Shown here: piece by piece, positions 1 to 9,662 of the stretch
How the letters are laid out: each line of letters begins with the position of its first letter
How positions within the stretch are numbered: position 1 is the first letter of the stretch
Assembly: GCA_034506395.1 (NCBI GenBank)
Contig: JAPDPQ010000005.1
Coordinates: 1-64,000 of the forward strand
DNA length: 64,000 bases
DNA from: a candidate division KSB1 bacterium
Lineage (GTDB): Bacteria > Zhuqueibacterota > Zhuqueibacteria > Thermofontimicrobiales > Thermofontimicrobiaceae
Direction of reading: 5' to 3'
The notes under the pieces: model-generated
What the model was told of the DNA's origin: nothing
The model's input: the letters and a program-made list of their open reading frames with translations, nothing else
Database searches by the model: none
Translations under genes and position numbers: made by a program

Positions 1-1777
1 CATAAACAAAACCATTCTTCGTGCCAAAGAACACCGCACCATCTTTTTCCATTGGCATCGAAGGGGCAATATCATAGCCATAGTTACATGATGTTGCCCA
101 AATCAACCGCGGAACTTCGGAGTGCGATGAAAAAGCCAGCAATGTATCCTCCATGCAACGGGCATAAATCCTTTCACCATCTTGCGAGATGCCAATGGAC
201 TCACGTACCTTATGCATGCCAGTTCGCCAGATCGTCTCTCCGGAGTTGACATTTATTGCCGTAATAAATCGATCTGGGGCAACGATAAAGACTTTCCCCT
301 CGGCAGCCACAGGCCAGCAGGCGGCTGGCGAATATAATCGTCCTGGATTGCCATTGCACCACTTCCATGCCAGTGAACCATCGCGGCGATTCAAAGCGTA
401 CAAGTAAGTGTCCCAAGCACCAAAAATCACTTTATCCTGATAAATTAGCGGCCGCGTTTCAACAAACCCAATCACGCCAGAGAATTCCCAAAGGAGCCCT
501 CCATTATCCAAATCAATGGCGCGAAAGTGACCATCGCTCGACCCAATGTAAACCATATCATTATAGATTTGCGGCGCCGCGACAATTGGTGCTCCAGTAG
601 GAAATTGCCACAGCAATCGACCATTTTTTGCATTCAAACAATAGATAGCTCCGTCTGTGCCTGCAAAAATTACCCGTTCTTGGTCTGCCGCTGGTGAAGA
701 TAATATACTCCCTTTTACCCGAAGATCCCACAACTTTTTTCCATTTCGGATCGATAATCCATAAATCATGCCCGCACGGTTACCGACAATTACTTTGTCT
801 TCCCAGACGCATGGGGAAGCAGTGATACTATATCCCGTGTCGACCAACCATCTGATTTTAACTATTGGATAATTTTGATTGATTGAGAAATCTGGACGAT
901 TGAATTTATCTGGATTGGAATCCATTTTGGATCGCTGAAGGGATAATTTATGCCAAGGATCAATTACGAAGCATGGCACATTGGGCATGGAGTTATTTGG
1001 AGGCTGATTCTCATTTGAGATCAAATTTGGCGCGGCGAATCGCTCGCAAAAAAACATACTGTCATTTCTCACGGTAACGATGTTGTATCCTCCAAAAGGA
1101 CGATTGCCTTGCAGAGCCGAACGGCCCATGACGCCAGAGATACCTTCCAAATCATAAATTTTATTTCGATGACCATGTCCAAAAAGAATAGCTTTAGTTT
1201 GATAATTTCGCACCCGATCGAGGAATTCATACCAGTTATCCACAGATGTGTCAATCGGATAATGGGTAACAAAAATAAGTGGCTGCCATGGATTCGGCAA
1301 ATTGACCAATAGCGAATCCAGCCAGCGCAGGTCTTCTGGCGAAAAATGACCATCGCCCATGCGCATCAGTGGTCCCTGATGCATGCCAATGAAACGGTAG
1401 CCCTTATACTCAAACTGAAATTTATCGTCTCCCCAAATTTCACTGAACTTCGTGCATCCCGATTCTGACCATTTCGTGTCGTGATTGCCTGGAATGATGT
1501 AATAAGGCTTATTGAGACTGTCCAAAATGGTTTTAGCTAATTCTAGCTCGCGATTGCTACCCATCTCCGTAATATCGCCGGACAAAATAACGAATTCGAT
1601 GTCATCGATGCCGTTCATGTCCCGAACCGCTGCGCGCAAATCTTCAGCGCCAGTTGATGATCCCACATGCGTATCGCTTAACCAAGCAAAACAAATTGAG
1701 CTATTCTGCGGCAATAAAGCAGAAGGGTAGCAAAAGAGGAAGACAAGACAAAGGAAAATCACGCTACAATATTTCAT
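1..1777 (-). CDS. Secreted metallophosphoesterase fused to a PQQ-type beta-propeller (3' end outside window)
   Basis: The frame is open from an ATG at 1777 to the window edge, giving 592 residues with no stop, so the gene is partial. Residues 1-22 form a hydrophobic signal peptide. A calcineurin-like metallophosphoesterase domain follows, with the metal-ligand blocks SDTHVG (34-39), SGDITEMG (66-73), GNHD (97-100), THYP (171-174) and GHGH (200-203). From about residue 285 there are repeated blades such as 'VIVGNRAGMIYGLSIRNGKKLWDL' in style (each ends in a G-x-LLW-like strand), typical of PQQ/PQQ-like beta-propellers. The protein probably acts in the periplasm or at the surface as a phosphohydrolase, with the propeller as a binding or scaffolding part. 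The natural substrate cannot be told. Whether it ends in a T9SS tail lies beyond the window. Confidence 0.85.
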   Translation of the reverse strand, partial: MKYCSVIFLCLVFLFCYPSALLPQNSSICFAWLSDTHVGSSTGAEDLRAAVRDMNGIDDIEFVILSGDITEMGSNRELELAKTILDSLNKPYYIIPGNHDTKWSESGCTKFSEIWGDDKFQFEYKGYRFIGMHQGPLMRMGDGHFSPEDLRWLDSLLVNLPNPWQPLIFVTHYPIDTSVDNWYEFLDRVRNYQTKAILFGHGHRNKIYDLEGISGVMGRSALQGNRPFGGYNIVTVRNDSMFFCERFAAPNLISNENQPPNNSMPNVPCFVIDPWHKLSLQRSKMDSNPDKFNRPDFSINQNYPIVKIRWLVDTGYSITASPCVWEDKVIVGNRAGMIYGLSIRNGKKLWDLRVKGSILSSPAADQERVIFAGTDGAIYCLNAKNGRLLWQFPTGAPIVAAPQIYNDMVYIGSSDGHFRAIDLDNGGLLWEFSGVIGFVETRPLIYQDKVIFGAWDTYLYALNRRDGSLAWKWCNGNPGRLYSPAACWPVAAEGKVFIVAPDRFITAINVNSGETIWRTGMHKVRESIGISQDGERIYARCMEDTLLAFSSHSEVPRLIWATSCNYGYDIAPSMPMEKDGAVFFGTKNGFVY

Positions 1778-1840
1778 TTTGATTTTTTAATAGGTTTCTG
1801 TAAGGCGCTAATGGGCGGAAACAACCCAACGGATTTTTCC

Positions 1841-2351
1841 TCACGGATGATAAAACCACCTCAGATCTCCCCATCTGTGGTCGTCCTATCATCCGTGGGG
1901 AATTTCATCAAAATCACAAAAACAATTCTGTGACCTTTCACTTCTCTGACCAAAATTCATCATCCGCGGGAACTTCTCCCTTGAACCCCAATTGATTCTA
2001 CCCCACAGATTATAAAACCACCGCAGATTTCCTATCCGTGGTAGTCCTATCATCCGCGGGGAATTTCATCAAAATCACAAAAACAATTCTGTGACCTTTC
2101 ACTTCTCTGACCAAAATTCATCATCCGCGAGAACATCTCCCTTGAACCCCAATTGATTCTACCCCACAGATCAAAAAACCACCACGGATCGTCTTATCCG
2201 CGGCTGTCCTATCATCCGCGGGGAATTTCATCAAAATCACAAAAGCAATTCTACGACCTTCTATTTCTGTATCCAACAGATTAAAACTGCCCCACAGAAG
2301 ATAAAACCACCTCAGATATTTCTATCTGTGGTCGTTTTATCATCCGCGCGG
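1841..2351. repeat. Array of four imperfect palindromic intergenic repeats
   Basis: This is most of the 622-bp gap between the phosphoesterase and amidase genes. Four units begin near 1841, 2001, 2162 and 2291, so spacing is about 160, 160 and 130 bp. Each unit starts with an inverted repeat. In unit 1 positions 1842-1866 pair with 1873-1897 at 21 of 25 positions. A nearly constant spacer follows, containing 'aatttcatcaaaatcaca' and 'attctgtgacctttcact'. No ORF or promoter is convincing. The same family recurs at 6.07-6.77 kb. Confidence 0.85.
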
Positions 2352-2399
2352 AATTTGCGGTCAGCTTGAAGTATTCGAGCGACCAGTGGAGCAAAAACA

Positions 2400-4925
2400 T
2401 CAGCGCAACAGTAGCATTCGCTTCGTTTCATTAAAAGATCCAGCGATAATTTTATAGAGATAAATTCCGCTGGCTACATCTTTGCCTCGATCGTCCTTAC
2501 CATCCCAAATAACCCGATAGGATCCGACTAACTGTTTTGAATCAACGAGCAACCGAACGCGCTGGCCGAGTAGATCAAAAATCTCAAGCCGCACTGGTTG
2601 GGCTTCTCCTGAAATTTGATATTCGATGGTCGTTTCCGAATTGAAGGGATTGGGGTAATTCTGCAACAGGGTAAATTGTCGCGGCAATTGGATGTATGGT
2701 TCGTCAACTGAAACCGCGACTTTTTTCACGATTCTCAAATCATCAAAATAGAGCGTGCCAACAGTTGGACTGCCGGGATTATAAGTGAATTGAAGGCTTT
2801 CCAATCGCAACGTTCCATCCAGATTGCCATCTCCCAGCCATGTTCCTGTGCCGTCCTTGCTCATATCCCAGGAGACCAACTTCCAGCCAAGCCAGTCTAT
2901 GGTGATCCACGGACTCACTTCGTGATTGGCCGCTGCCAGATTGGGATATTTATCATCCACGCAGAATCGGAATTGATTGCCACTGCCATCACCAAACACA
3001 TAAGCTTGCAAAATATAGTCGCTATTGAACAACACGGTTTTAGCTGGAGCGCTATCGGCAATATAAAGTCGAATGAGCCACGAGCTGACATTCACATCCC
3101 AGCCATAGTTAACTTGCAGCGAAGTGGTGCTCTGGGTTAATAGATTGACAATGACCTTATTCTCTCCGCGACTGGTCTTTTCCGTTAAAATGCCAGCAGT
3201 ACTTCCACTCTGCTGCGGAGCCCACCAATTCACCATCAGGTTCGACTCAAAATTATCGATAGACGTGACGCTAAAATCGGCATCGATTGTCCTGAAGCTA
3301 TAGGATTTAGCCGAGGTAACTGTATTTCCCCAGGCGTCAGAGAAACCAGGAGCAATCCGAGTAACATACACTTCGTTAGGAAATAACTTTTGCGCTGGGA
3401 AAAAGCAGAACACACTTTGATTATTGATCACATAATGCTGAAGCTGGCCAGACACGTACGTATGGTCCTGAAAGCGCTCCAGCCGAATCTTATCGGAAGA
3501 AATCGAGGACGAATCGATCACTTCATCATAGGTGATATTGACAATCGGCCAGCGCTCCACGTTATTTGAGCTCGAAGGAGGATAAATTGAAACGATCTTA
3601 GGCGGCGACATATCTGGAGGGCCGGTTCGAAATTGCAACACAAAATCATCTCCGCCAATGCCATCTTTATTGCCATCAAATAAATGACCATAAAAATCCG
3701 TCGCATTCCCAGAGATGGTGATTGAGTAATCGAAAAGAAATCGAAGGCTATCTGGTCGAAAGATCAGCTTTCGATCGTCATTTTGCCAAATGAATTTTCC
3801 AGTGGCTGGAGGGTCGATCAAGAAGCTTGCTTCCACCTTAGCGCGATTCATCTTGCGACTGAAATTGAAAATGATGTCGTTCCAAGCTGGGACATTGATC
3901 GCGCCATTAGCCGGTGTGGTCGAGACCAGGTAAGGCGGCTTTTTGGAAATCAATTTCACATCCTTGAATGTGAAAAACGTGTCGACAGGCGTCACGGTCA
4001 GCGTATCGCTGTAATAGCCCTCCGCCTCGATGATCATCTCCAATGCACCAGCAGATAAATCCTCCAAATAATAAAATCCATTATGAAGCTGATCCGGATC
4101 ATTGCTATATTTGTAAAAAAGCGATTGGTATGAATCGGTCACATACGTTTTTCCATCAATTGTAACCCGAGCGCCGTTGATTGGGACGCCAGTTTCATTG
4201 TCCGTTATGATACCTGTGACAATCCGCTCCGCTGGCCTAGGGATGTCATGAAATTTGAGGATCGACCAATAGAAAGTTTTCGCTTCGAGCTTTTTCCATT
4301 CGGCATTCATATTCAACTGATTCTGCCGCGGATTGGTATGAAAACCAGCTTCGCTCAACTCAGAGGGCATATTGCTCATGCGATTCACATGCAAATAGGG
4401 TCCAGGCCAACTCGGAGAGCAAGCGCCAGTATAAGCATAAAAGGTACAATCTCCTATTGAACCGCGGGTATTGGTGCGCATGCCTTGGGTTAAGAGAACC
4501 ACCATAATATCAGCCATGGCCTTGCCGCCATTCGGGACTTTCTCGGCTTTGTTGTAATATTGGCCCCACAATAGCAAGGTGCTGTTGTACTCTGGGCTAC
4601 CTGCATCGCTGTGGATGGAATGAAACCAAGCTGCACCCACGCTGTTGGCATAATCGGTTCGCTGGCTTAACGACACAATCTGCTGATCATTTGTACGAGA
4701 AATATAAACAGTATCGATATCAGTGGTCTCCAGTAGCATCTCGCGCAATGCCAGCCCAACCCCCAAGTTCTTTTCCGCCTCAGAATAATTATAAATTCCC
4801 ATGTTCTCTTTCTGGCTATGACCAGGATCGAGAAAAATATTCCAGCCCGCCAAACCAGTTACCTGGCTAAAGCATGGACCACTCAAAAACAAAATGACTA
4901 ATACAGCTTTTATAAAAAATCTCAT
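2400..4925 (-). CDS. Secreted N-acetylmuramoyl-L-alanine amidase with Ig-like domains and T9SS sorting domain
   Basis: 841 residues. A signal peptide (1-20) is followed by an Amidase_3 domain (about 27-225). It has DPGH (33-36), a Glu at 49 or 51, the RTDYAN block, HSIHSDA (His105) and a late SEAGFHTN segment carrying the expected catalytic Glu. Family members are zinc enzymes that cut the amide between muramic acid and the peptide stem. Next come a carboxypeptidase-regulatory-like domain (about 235-325), two Big_5-type Ig-like domains (about 330-545), a beta-rich region that may be carbohydrate-binding, and a C-terminal NYPNPFN type A T9SS sorting domain (about 755-841). The sorting domain implies export across the outer membrane, so the target may be peptidoglycan outside the cell or another amide. 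GGA-rich sequence 9-13 nt upstream supports the ATG at 4925. Confidence 0.88.
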   Translation of the reverse strand: MRFFIKAVLVILFLSGPCFSQVTGLAGWNIFLDPGHSQKENMGIYNYSEAEKNLGVGLALREMLLETTDIDTVYISRTNDQQIVSLSQRTDYANSVGAAWFHSIHSDAGSPEYNSTLLLWGQYYNKAEKVPNGGKAMADIMVVLLTQGMRTNTRGSIGDCTFYAYTGACSPSWPGPYLHVNRMSNMPSELSEAGFHTNPRQNQLNMNAEWKKLEAKTFYWSILKFHDIPRPAERIVTGIITDNETGVPINGARVTIDGKTYVTDSYQSLFYKYSNDPDQLHNGFYYLEDLSAGALEMIIEAEGYYSDTLTVTPVDTFFTFKDVKLISKKPPYLVSTTPANGAINVPAWNDIIFNFSRKMNRAKVEASFLIDPPATGKFIWQNDDRKLIFRPDSLRFLFDYSITISGNATDFYGHLFDGNKDGIGGDDFVLQFRTGPPDMSPPKIVSIYPPSSSNNVERWPIVNITYDEVIDSSSISSDKIRLERFQDHTYVSGQLQHYVINNQSVFCFFPAQKLFPNEVYVTRIAPGFSDAWGNTVTSAKSYSFRTIDADFSVTSIDNFESNLMVNWWAPQQSGSTAGILTEKTSRGENKVIVNLLTQSTTSLQVNYGWDVNVSSWLIRLYIADSAPAKTVLFNSDYILQAYVFGDGSGNQFRFCVDDKYPNLAAANHEVSPWITIDWLGWKLVSWDMSKDGTGTWLGDGNLDGTLRLESLQFTYNPGSPTVGTLYFDDLRIVKKVAVSVDEPYIQLPRQFTLLQNYPNPFNSETTIEYQISGEAQPVRLEIFDLLGQRVRLLVDSKQLVGSYRVIWDGKDDRGKDVASGIYLYKIIAGSFNETKRMLLLR

Positions 4926-5038
4926 ATTTTTTCCTTTCGAAATTAGCTCATTACCCGCGCTCCAGCTTCCTCATCCTCACAAAGCTGCTCCATTGATCAT
5001 TGATAACTGGTTACTGCTCACAAATCGCTTTTTATTGA

Positions 5039-5992
5039 TCAATCCTTAGTCAGTTCTACCACATAAATCGCCCCCTCATTCAGCACATCGAAAACGATCT
5101 TTTTTCCATCAGGGGACCAATGCGGATTCATCTCCAATTTGTCTTCTGGAAATACCAATCTACTTTTACCAGTTCCATCTGTTTTTATGATATAAAGATC
5201 AGAGGAGAGGTAACGGTATCCGTCGTCATTGGTGACCATGTAAATCAGATGTTGGCTATCAGGCGACCATTGAGGACGATGCCCACGGCCGAGATCGTTG
5301 AGGTCGGTTCCATCGATCCTCATGACATACATATTCCCCCCCATGATTTCGAATGCCACGCGGGACCGATCGGGGGAGAGGGACAGGTTAATGCAACGCT
5401 CCCCTTTGATCGGCTCATAAACTTGGTAATCCTTGGCAGCAGGATTGCCGATCGCGATTTGATCATCCTTTAAAAATGCAGAAACTGCCGGGATAGCGCT
5501 TTTTTGTAGTGCTGTTGCTCGCTTGCCCGAATCATACACTTCTAACTTGCCTCGCCCATACATATAAATCTTTTCATCCCCAGCGCCCCAGTGCGGTAAA
5601 CCAGGCATTAGCGTGCGAAAATTGGTGATAAAGCGCGATTCACCACGCTCCAGATCAAACACCTTAACGGCATTGAATCGATACCACTTCTCAAATTTTG
5701 CCACCCGGGTGACGATGGCCTTCGAGTCCGAAGACCACTCAAATCCAAAGCCAGCAGCGGGTTCATCTGATATTTCTTTTGCCCCACTGCCATCGGCATT
5801 CATGATCCATAACCCTTGATAGTTGGAAGTAGTAAAGGCAATTTTTGTCCCATCAGGGGAAAACACTGGATGCATGAAATAGAGCCCATCTCCCCCAATA
5901 AGTTTGATAGGATTTCCAGCCTTCCACGGCTGAGCTGAGGCTGGCAAATTAAGAATGATGCTCAAAATTAGCAGCAATAGTATTTGTCGCAT
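5039..5992 (-). CDS. Periplasmic TolB-like PD40 beta-propeller protein
   Basis: 317 residues with a signal peptide (1-20, ending PASA). Several PD40 (WD40-like) blades are visible: 'FSPDGTKIAF' near 45, 'WSSDSKAIV' near 87, 'LSPDRSRVAF' near 205, 'WSPDSQHLIY' near 242 and 'WSPDGKKIVF' near 292. The TolB-type NADGSG/RIDGTD/KTDGTG turns lie between them. It looks like a free-standing six-bladed propeller, without the N-terminal domain of TolB and without a T9SS tail. GGAG stands 7 nt before the ATG at 5992. The gap to the upstream repeat region suggests its own transcription; the amidase gene follows 113 bp downstream. Ligand unknown. Confidence 0.8.
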   Translation of the reverse strand: MRQILLLLILSIILNLPASAQPWKAGNPIKLIGGDGLYFMHPVFSPDGTKIAFTTSNYQGLWIMNADGSGAKEISDEPAAGFGFEWSSDSKAIVTRVAKFEKWYRFNAVKVFDLERGESRFITNFRTLMPGLPHWGAGDEKIYMYGRGKLEVYDSGKRATALQKSAIPAVSAFLKDDQIAIGNPAAKDYQVYEPIKGERCINLSLSPDRSRVAFEIMGGNMYVMRIDGTDLNDLGRGHRPQWSPDSQHLIYMVTNDDGYRYLSSDLYIIKTDGTGKSRLVFPEDKLEMNPHWSPDGKKIVFDVLNEGAIYVVELTKD

Positions 5993-6068
5993 AAATTAGC
6001 TCCATTGATTGAATGAATAGAGTCATCAAGTTGACTTAATGACGTTTGGTTGAGCAACGGATTAATCC

Positions 6069-6298
6069 CAACGGATGATAAAACCACCATACATCTCTCT
6101 ATCCGCGGCTGTTCTATCATCCGGGGGAATTCCATCAAAATCTCAAAAGCAATTTTGTGACCCTTAACTTCTGTGACCAGATATCATCATCTGCAGGTAC
6201 ATCTCTCTTGCCCCCAATGAATCAAAACAACCCCTCGGATGATAAAACCATCACGGATTTTCTTATCCCCGGCGGTTTTATTATCCGAAGATAAAGCA
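6069..6298. repeat. Two further palindromic repeat units
   Basis: Two units of the family seen at 1.84-2.35 kb start near 6071 ('ggatgataaaaccacc') and 6236 ('cggatgataaaaccatc'). Each is followed by a matching downstream arm with 'tatcatccg' or 'tattatccg'. The connecting spacer resembles the first array ('caaaatctcaaaagcaattt', 'gtgaccag'). The 800-bp gap 5993-6792 holds these units, the array at 6472-6766 and AT-rich filler at about 6300-6470 in which nothing is recognised. Confidence 0.75.
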
Positions 6299-6471
6299 AG
6301 CTAAAATTCATCAAAATTCCATGATCTTTTATCCTTATAGGCAGATCACTAACAACTGGAAACTCGGTGAACAAAAAAAATCATTAACCACAAAAATCGA
6401 ACAACCATTGAAATATGAATTCAATTAATTATTCAAAGAAACCTGTTTCTTAATCTCAATGGTTGCTTCCC

Positions 6472-6766
6472 ACTCGGATGATAAAACCATCACCGATCTT
6501 TCTATCCGCGATCGTCCTATCATCCGCGAGGAATCTCATCAAAATCCCAAAAGCAATTCTGTAACTCTTCATTTCTGTCACCAAAATCATCATCCGCGAT
6601 TGTCCTATCATCCGTGGGGAATTCCATCAAAATCTCAAAAGCAATTCTGTAACCCTTCATTTCTGTCACCAAAATCATCATCCGCGATTGTCCTATCATC
6701 CGTGGGGAATTCCATCAAAATCTCAAAAGCAATTCTGTAACCCTTCATTTCTGTGACCAAAAATTA
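6472..6766. repeat. Palindromic repeat head followed by an 88-bp tandem array
   Basis: A palindromic unit at 6474-6530 runs into three head-to-tail copies of an 88-bp sequence starting at 6503, 6591 and 6679. The last two are almost identical ('catccgcgattgtcctatc' begins both). The first differs at several positions, so the latest duplication is recent. It lies just downstream of the golvesin gene's stop codon. A 93-codon open frame across it is only a translation of the repeat. Confidence 0.85.
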
Positions 6767-6792
6767 TTTCTCTACAAAAGCAGATCAATCGC

Positions 6793-9510
6793 CTATTTGA
6801 CGACCATCAATTTTTTCACCGAGGAAAATTCCCCGGTGCTCAATTGATAAAGATAAATCCCCGATGCCAGATTATTCGCATCCCAGTTTACGGAATAGAT
6901 TCCAGGCGGAAGGCTTTCATCTACCAGTTTAGCGATCTCTTGGCCCAATACATTCAAAATCCGCAATTGCACTTTTGTCTCCTTTGGTATGGCATAACGG
7001 ATCGTAGTATTGGCATTGAACGGATTGGGATAATTTTGCTCCAAACAAAACGAGTTTGGCTTTTGAAATCCACCATCTGAAATAGAGGAAGTTGGAGTCG
7101 CCAATGAAAACTTGATCGCATCTGCACGCAGCACCGCATTAGGATTGGTATTTTTCCCAGTGTCTATCACCCTGACTTCGATTTTATAATTTGCAGGAAG
7201 ATGATATCTCCCTAATAGCACCCAAGATCCGCTGCCCTGGTTCTGGTTAATGATGATGGAATCGACAATCACATTCTGGATTCTCAACACATAAGCTGCA
7301 TGATTGGACGCGTTGACCGTGGTCGGGACAATCTCAAAAATATCATAATAGCCTGACCTGCTCACCTGAGTTTGAAACGACGCCCAGGCGAGCGGAGTCT
7401 GATTGAGCCAGGCATAGCGACTCGACGGTCCATACGCTTGAGCCACACTGGTAGCCCATTTGCCAAATTCACGATAACTCGACGAGTCATCATTATCAAC
7501 GACTATAAAAAAGGATTCTACTTTGGCCGTCACCACTACAGACAAAAAGGGTTGATGCGGATCATCACTATGAATGACCAGCGTATCGATCACTTTGCCA
7601 GTATTTCTTGAATAAAATCGCAACGGCAGAGAGACAGAACTCATCCTAGCCACTTCAACAGGAAATGTTGCGCTTGTTGTCACGAAGTGATGTTTCGAAA
7701 TACAATCTAAAATGGTCAAACTTTGATAGCCACGATTGGTGATCTTTAGATTCCAGTTGAATGGGACATCTTGGCTCAAAGCTCCCAAATTGATAAAATT
7801 TTGATCAACTGCCAGGTCCCGTTCCCGAACCAGGGCTGAAAATTTCGCCACATCGGCGGCCACGACTTTGCCCGGCTGTTGGCTGCCAACTGCCACCAAC
7901 TCCAGATAATTATGTACACCCTCCTCAAGATAAGCTGTAGCCACATAAACCCAGTCCATATAGGTCAGCGGCTGATTGAACAAAATAGTATCGACTGGTT
8001 GATCATTGGCGTAGATTCGATATATCAGACGATTGGCGGGATTTTCAATTTTGGGAACCTGAACGAAAATGTTATAGAAGCCAGATTGAGGGATATCGGG
8101 AATCCATTGGACGCGAACCGTGTCATTTGCTGTCACCGTGACAATTTGCGCATCCGAACCCCACGCGCAATTCGATGACGGGCCCCAATTGCCAGATGCC
8201 ATCACAAAGCCGCGATCCCGATTGTCCACAAAAATATCATCGGGCAAATATTGGATAAATTTCATCGACTGGTTTCCAACCGTATCGCACACTGCCACGC
8301 CCACTTTGGCCAGCAGATTCTTCGCTACTGGCTCGATGGTCTGCCACTGATTCTGCCCAATCCTCTGGCAAGGCATGATGAAATAGCGTTCATAAATATC
8401 CTTGGCAGCGACAAACGGCTGCTGCTGAAAAATCGGTTCATCAGTGGTAATAACGAACGCAACATCGTTCCCAAGCGGTCGTTCCTCAATTGTTAGCTTT
8501 GGGGCTTCCTGATCAGCGGTCTTCAGCCAACGCTGCATCGCTTCGATGGCTGTGCAATAATAAAATTTGACATCAGGATAAATGCCGGCCAAATGGTGAG
8601 CGACGCTATCGATCTTTTGGATATTGGTCAGGAAATCGGTCTCTGGCAGATGGCCCCAGATACAAGCTACTTGATCGATACCCGCATGGGCCTGTTTGAA
8701 AATCTCATGCAGATATCCCCGAGAGCGCGTAGTGCTCAAATGCGCTGAACGAACATTCCAGCCGCGACAGCTTCCCGGTCGCTGATAGTTTTCAGGAGAC
8801 GGATGAAACGGGATCCACTCCGCTGGCGCCTGGGACCAATCGTAATTATTATCCAGCGGCTCAGTGACATCGACGCCATGCACGGGATAATCATTGTGCA
8901 TACTGTATGGCAGCAACTGATCGAGATAATTCTGCCAATCGTTATCCATAAAATGCCAGCCACTCCGGAAGGAGACCGGGAACACCTTTTCTTCCAGCAG
9001 CAACTGGCAAAGGGTACAATCAAAATCATCTTTGCATTCGACAAACGTCCGCGTCTGGTTCCAGTACCAGATGCCATCGTTATTGTAATCGGTCCAACCA
9101 AAGGTATGATAGTGCAGTGACAGCTCGTCCCCGAGCTGGTGCACGGCATGGCCATGATACTTTTGCATCAGATACATGGTCATGATATTAGGGATTGGGA
9201 CATTGCGATTGGTAGCATATCGAAAAATATTGCCGGCCATCATCCACCAGGTCATTTTGAGCGGCTTGCCATCAGAATCGACCATGCGCGCCCGGAAGGA
9301 TGGATCCATCACCTGATAGGCATTTCGCGCTGGATTGGTATACAGGTCGAGGCTATAAGTGCAATGATAGTTCGAGACGCTCATCCCGTCCCAGATGGCA
9401 GTATCGGAGCCAAGGACGAGATAGACTTTGCCAGCAGCCCAACAAAGTTCAGAGAGCAACAATAACACAGCCAAGCCAAAAAAAACGAATGGAATAACGA
9501 TTTTTTTCAT
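6793..9510 (-). CDS. Large secreted protein: deacetylase-like domain, two golvesin-like domains, T9SS sorting domain
   Basis: 905 residues with a signal peptide (1-25). The N-terminal ~350 residues look like a divergent polysaccharide deacetylase/NodB-like barrel: GSDTAIWDG near 34-42, the HYHTF pair near 132-136 and FRSGWHFMDN near 177-186, matching in order the D-, HxxxH- and R-containing motifs of that fold. This call is tentative. Two golvesin C-terminal-like beta domains follow (about 430-560 and 690-810; both have the G-x-W...YGPSS/WGPSS start). Between them is an ASH/DUF1573-like Ig domain (about 565-665). A type A T9SS sorting domain (NYPNPFN) ends the protein. It is probably a surface-anchored or released enzyme acting on an extracellular glycan. 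Confidence 0.75.
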   Translation of the reverse strand: MKKIVIPFVFFGLAVLLLLSELCWAAGKVYLVLGSDTAIWDGMSVSNYHCTYSLDLYTNPARNAYQVMDPSFRARMVDSDGKPLKMTWWMMAGNIFRYATNRNVPIPNIMTMYLMQKYHGHAVHQLGDELSLHYHTFGWTDYNNDGIWYWNQTRTFVECKDDFDCTLCQLLLEEKVFPVSFRSGWHFMDNDWQNYLDQLLPYSMHNDYPVHGVDVTEPLDNNYDWSQAPAEWIPFHPSPENYQRPGSCRGWNVRSAHLSTTRSRGYLHEIFKQAHAGIDQVACIWGHLPETDFLTNIQKIDSVAHHLAGIYPDVKFYYCTAIEAMQRWLKTADQEAPKLTIEERPLGNDVAFVITTDEPIFQQQPFVAAKDIYERYFIMPCQRIGQNQWQTIEPVAKNLLAKVGVAVCDTVGNQSMKFIQYLPDDIFVDNRDRGFVMASGNWGPSSNCAWGSDAQIVTVTANDTVRVQWIPDIPQSGFYNIFVQVPKIENPANRLIYRIYANDQPVDTILFNQPLTYMDWVYVATAYLEEGVHNYLELVAVGSQQPGKVVAADVAKFSALVRERDLAVDQNFINLGALSQDVPFNWNLKITNRGYQSLTILDCISKHHFVTTSATFPVEVARMSSVSLPLRFYSRNTGKVIDTLVIHSDDPHQPFLSVVVTAKVESFFIVVDNDDSSSYREFGKWATSVAQAYGPSSRYAWLNQTPLAWASFQTQVSRSGYYDIFEIVPTTVNASNHAAYVLRIQNVIVDSIIINQNQGSGSWVLLGRYHLPANYKIEVRVIDTGKNTNPNAVLRADAIKFSLATPTSSISDGGFQKPNSFCLEQNYPNPFNANTTIRYAIPKETKVQLRILNVLGQEIAKLVDESLPPGIYSVNWDANNLASGIYLYQLSTGEFSSVKKLMVVK

Positions 9511-9537
9511 GATAAGACGATAGCTCTTGAATTTAAG

Positions 9538-9554
9538 CTTGATGATCGATCAAG
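9538..9554. promoter_or_regulatory. Inverted repeat upstream of the golvesin gene
   Basis: CTTGAT-N5-ATCAAG lies 28-44 bp upstream of the ATG at 9510. Its size and place would suit a repressor or activator site, or a short 5'-UTR hairpin. No regulator is identified, and a six-base arm can arise by chance. Confidence 0.3.
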
Positions 9555-9662
9555 TGAATTACCATTTTCGGTGTCAATCGGCAACACATAAGTAGTGGTT
9601 TGTGCTTGACTCTCTTTCATGAGGATTGAAAGTTCACAGGAGCCGGCAATTGCACCATAATC

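Noticed and set aside
1841-2351. CRISPR array
   Set aside because: Units are 130-160 bp and palindromic, and the spacers between stems are nearly the same from unit to unit; no cas genes are present.
6459-6740. 93-codon plus-strand open frame
   Set aside because: It is a translation of the palindromic and 88-bp repeats; the protein itself repeats and has no RBS.
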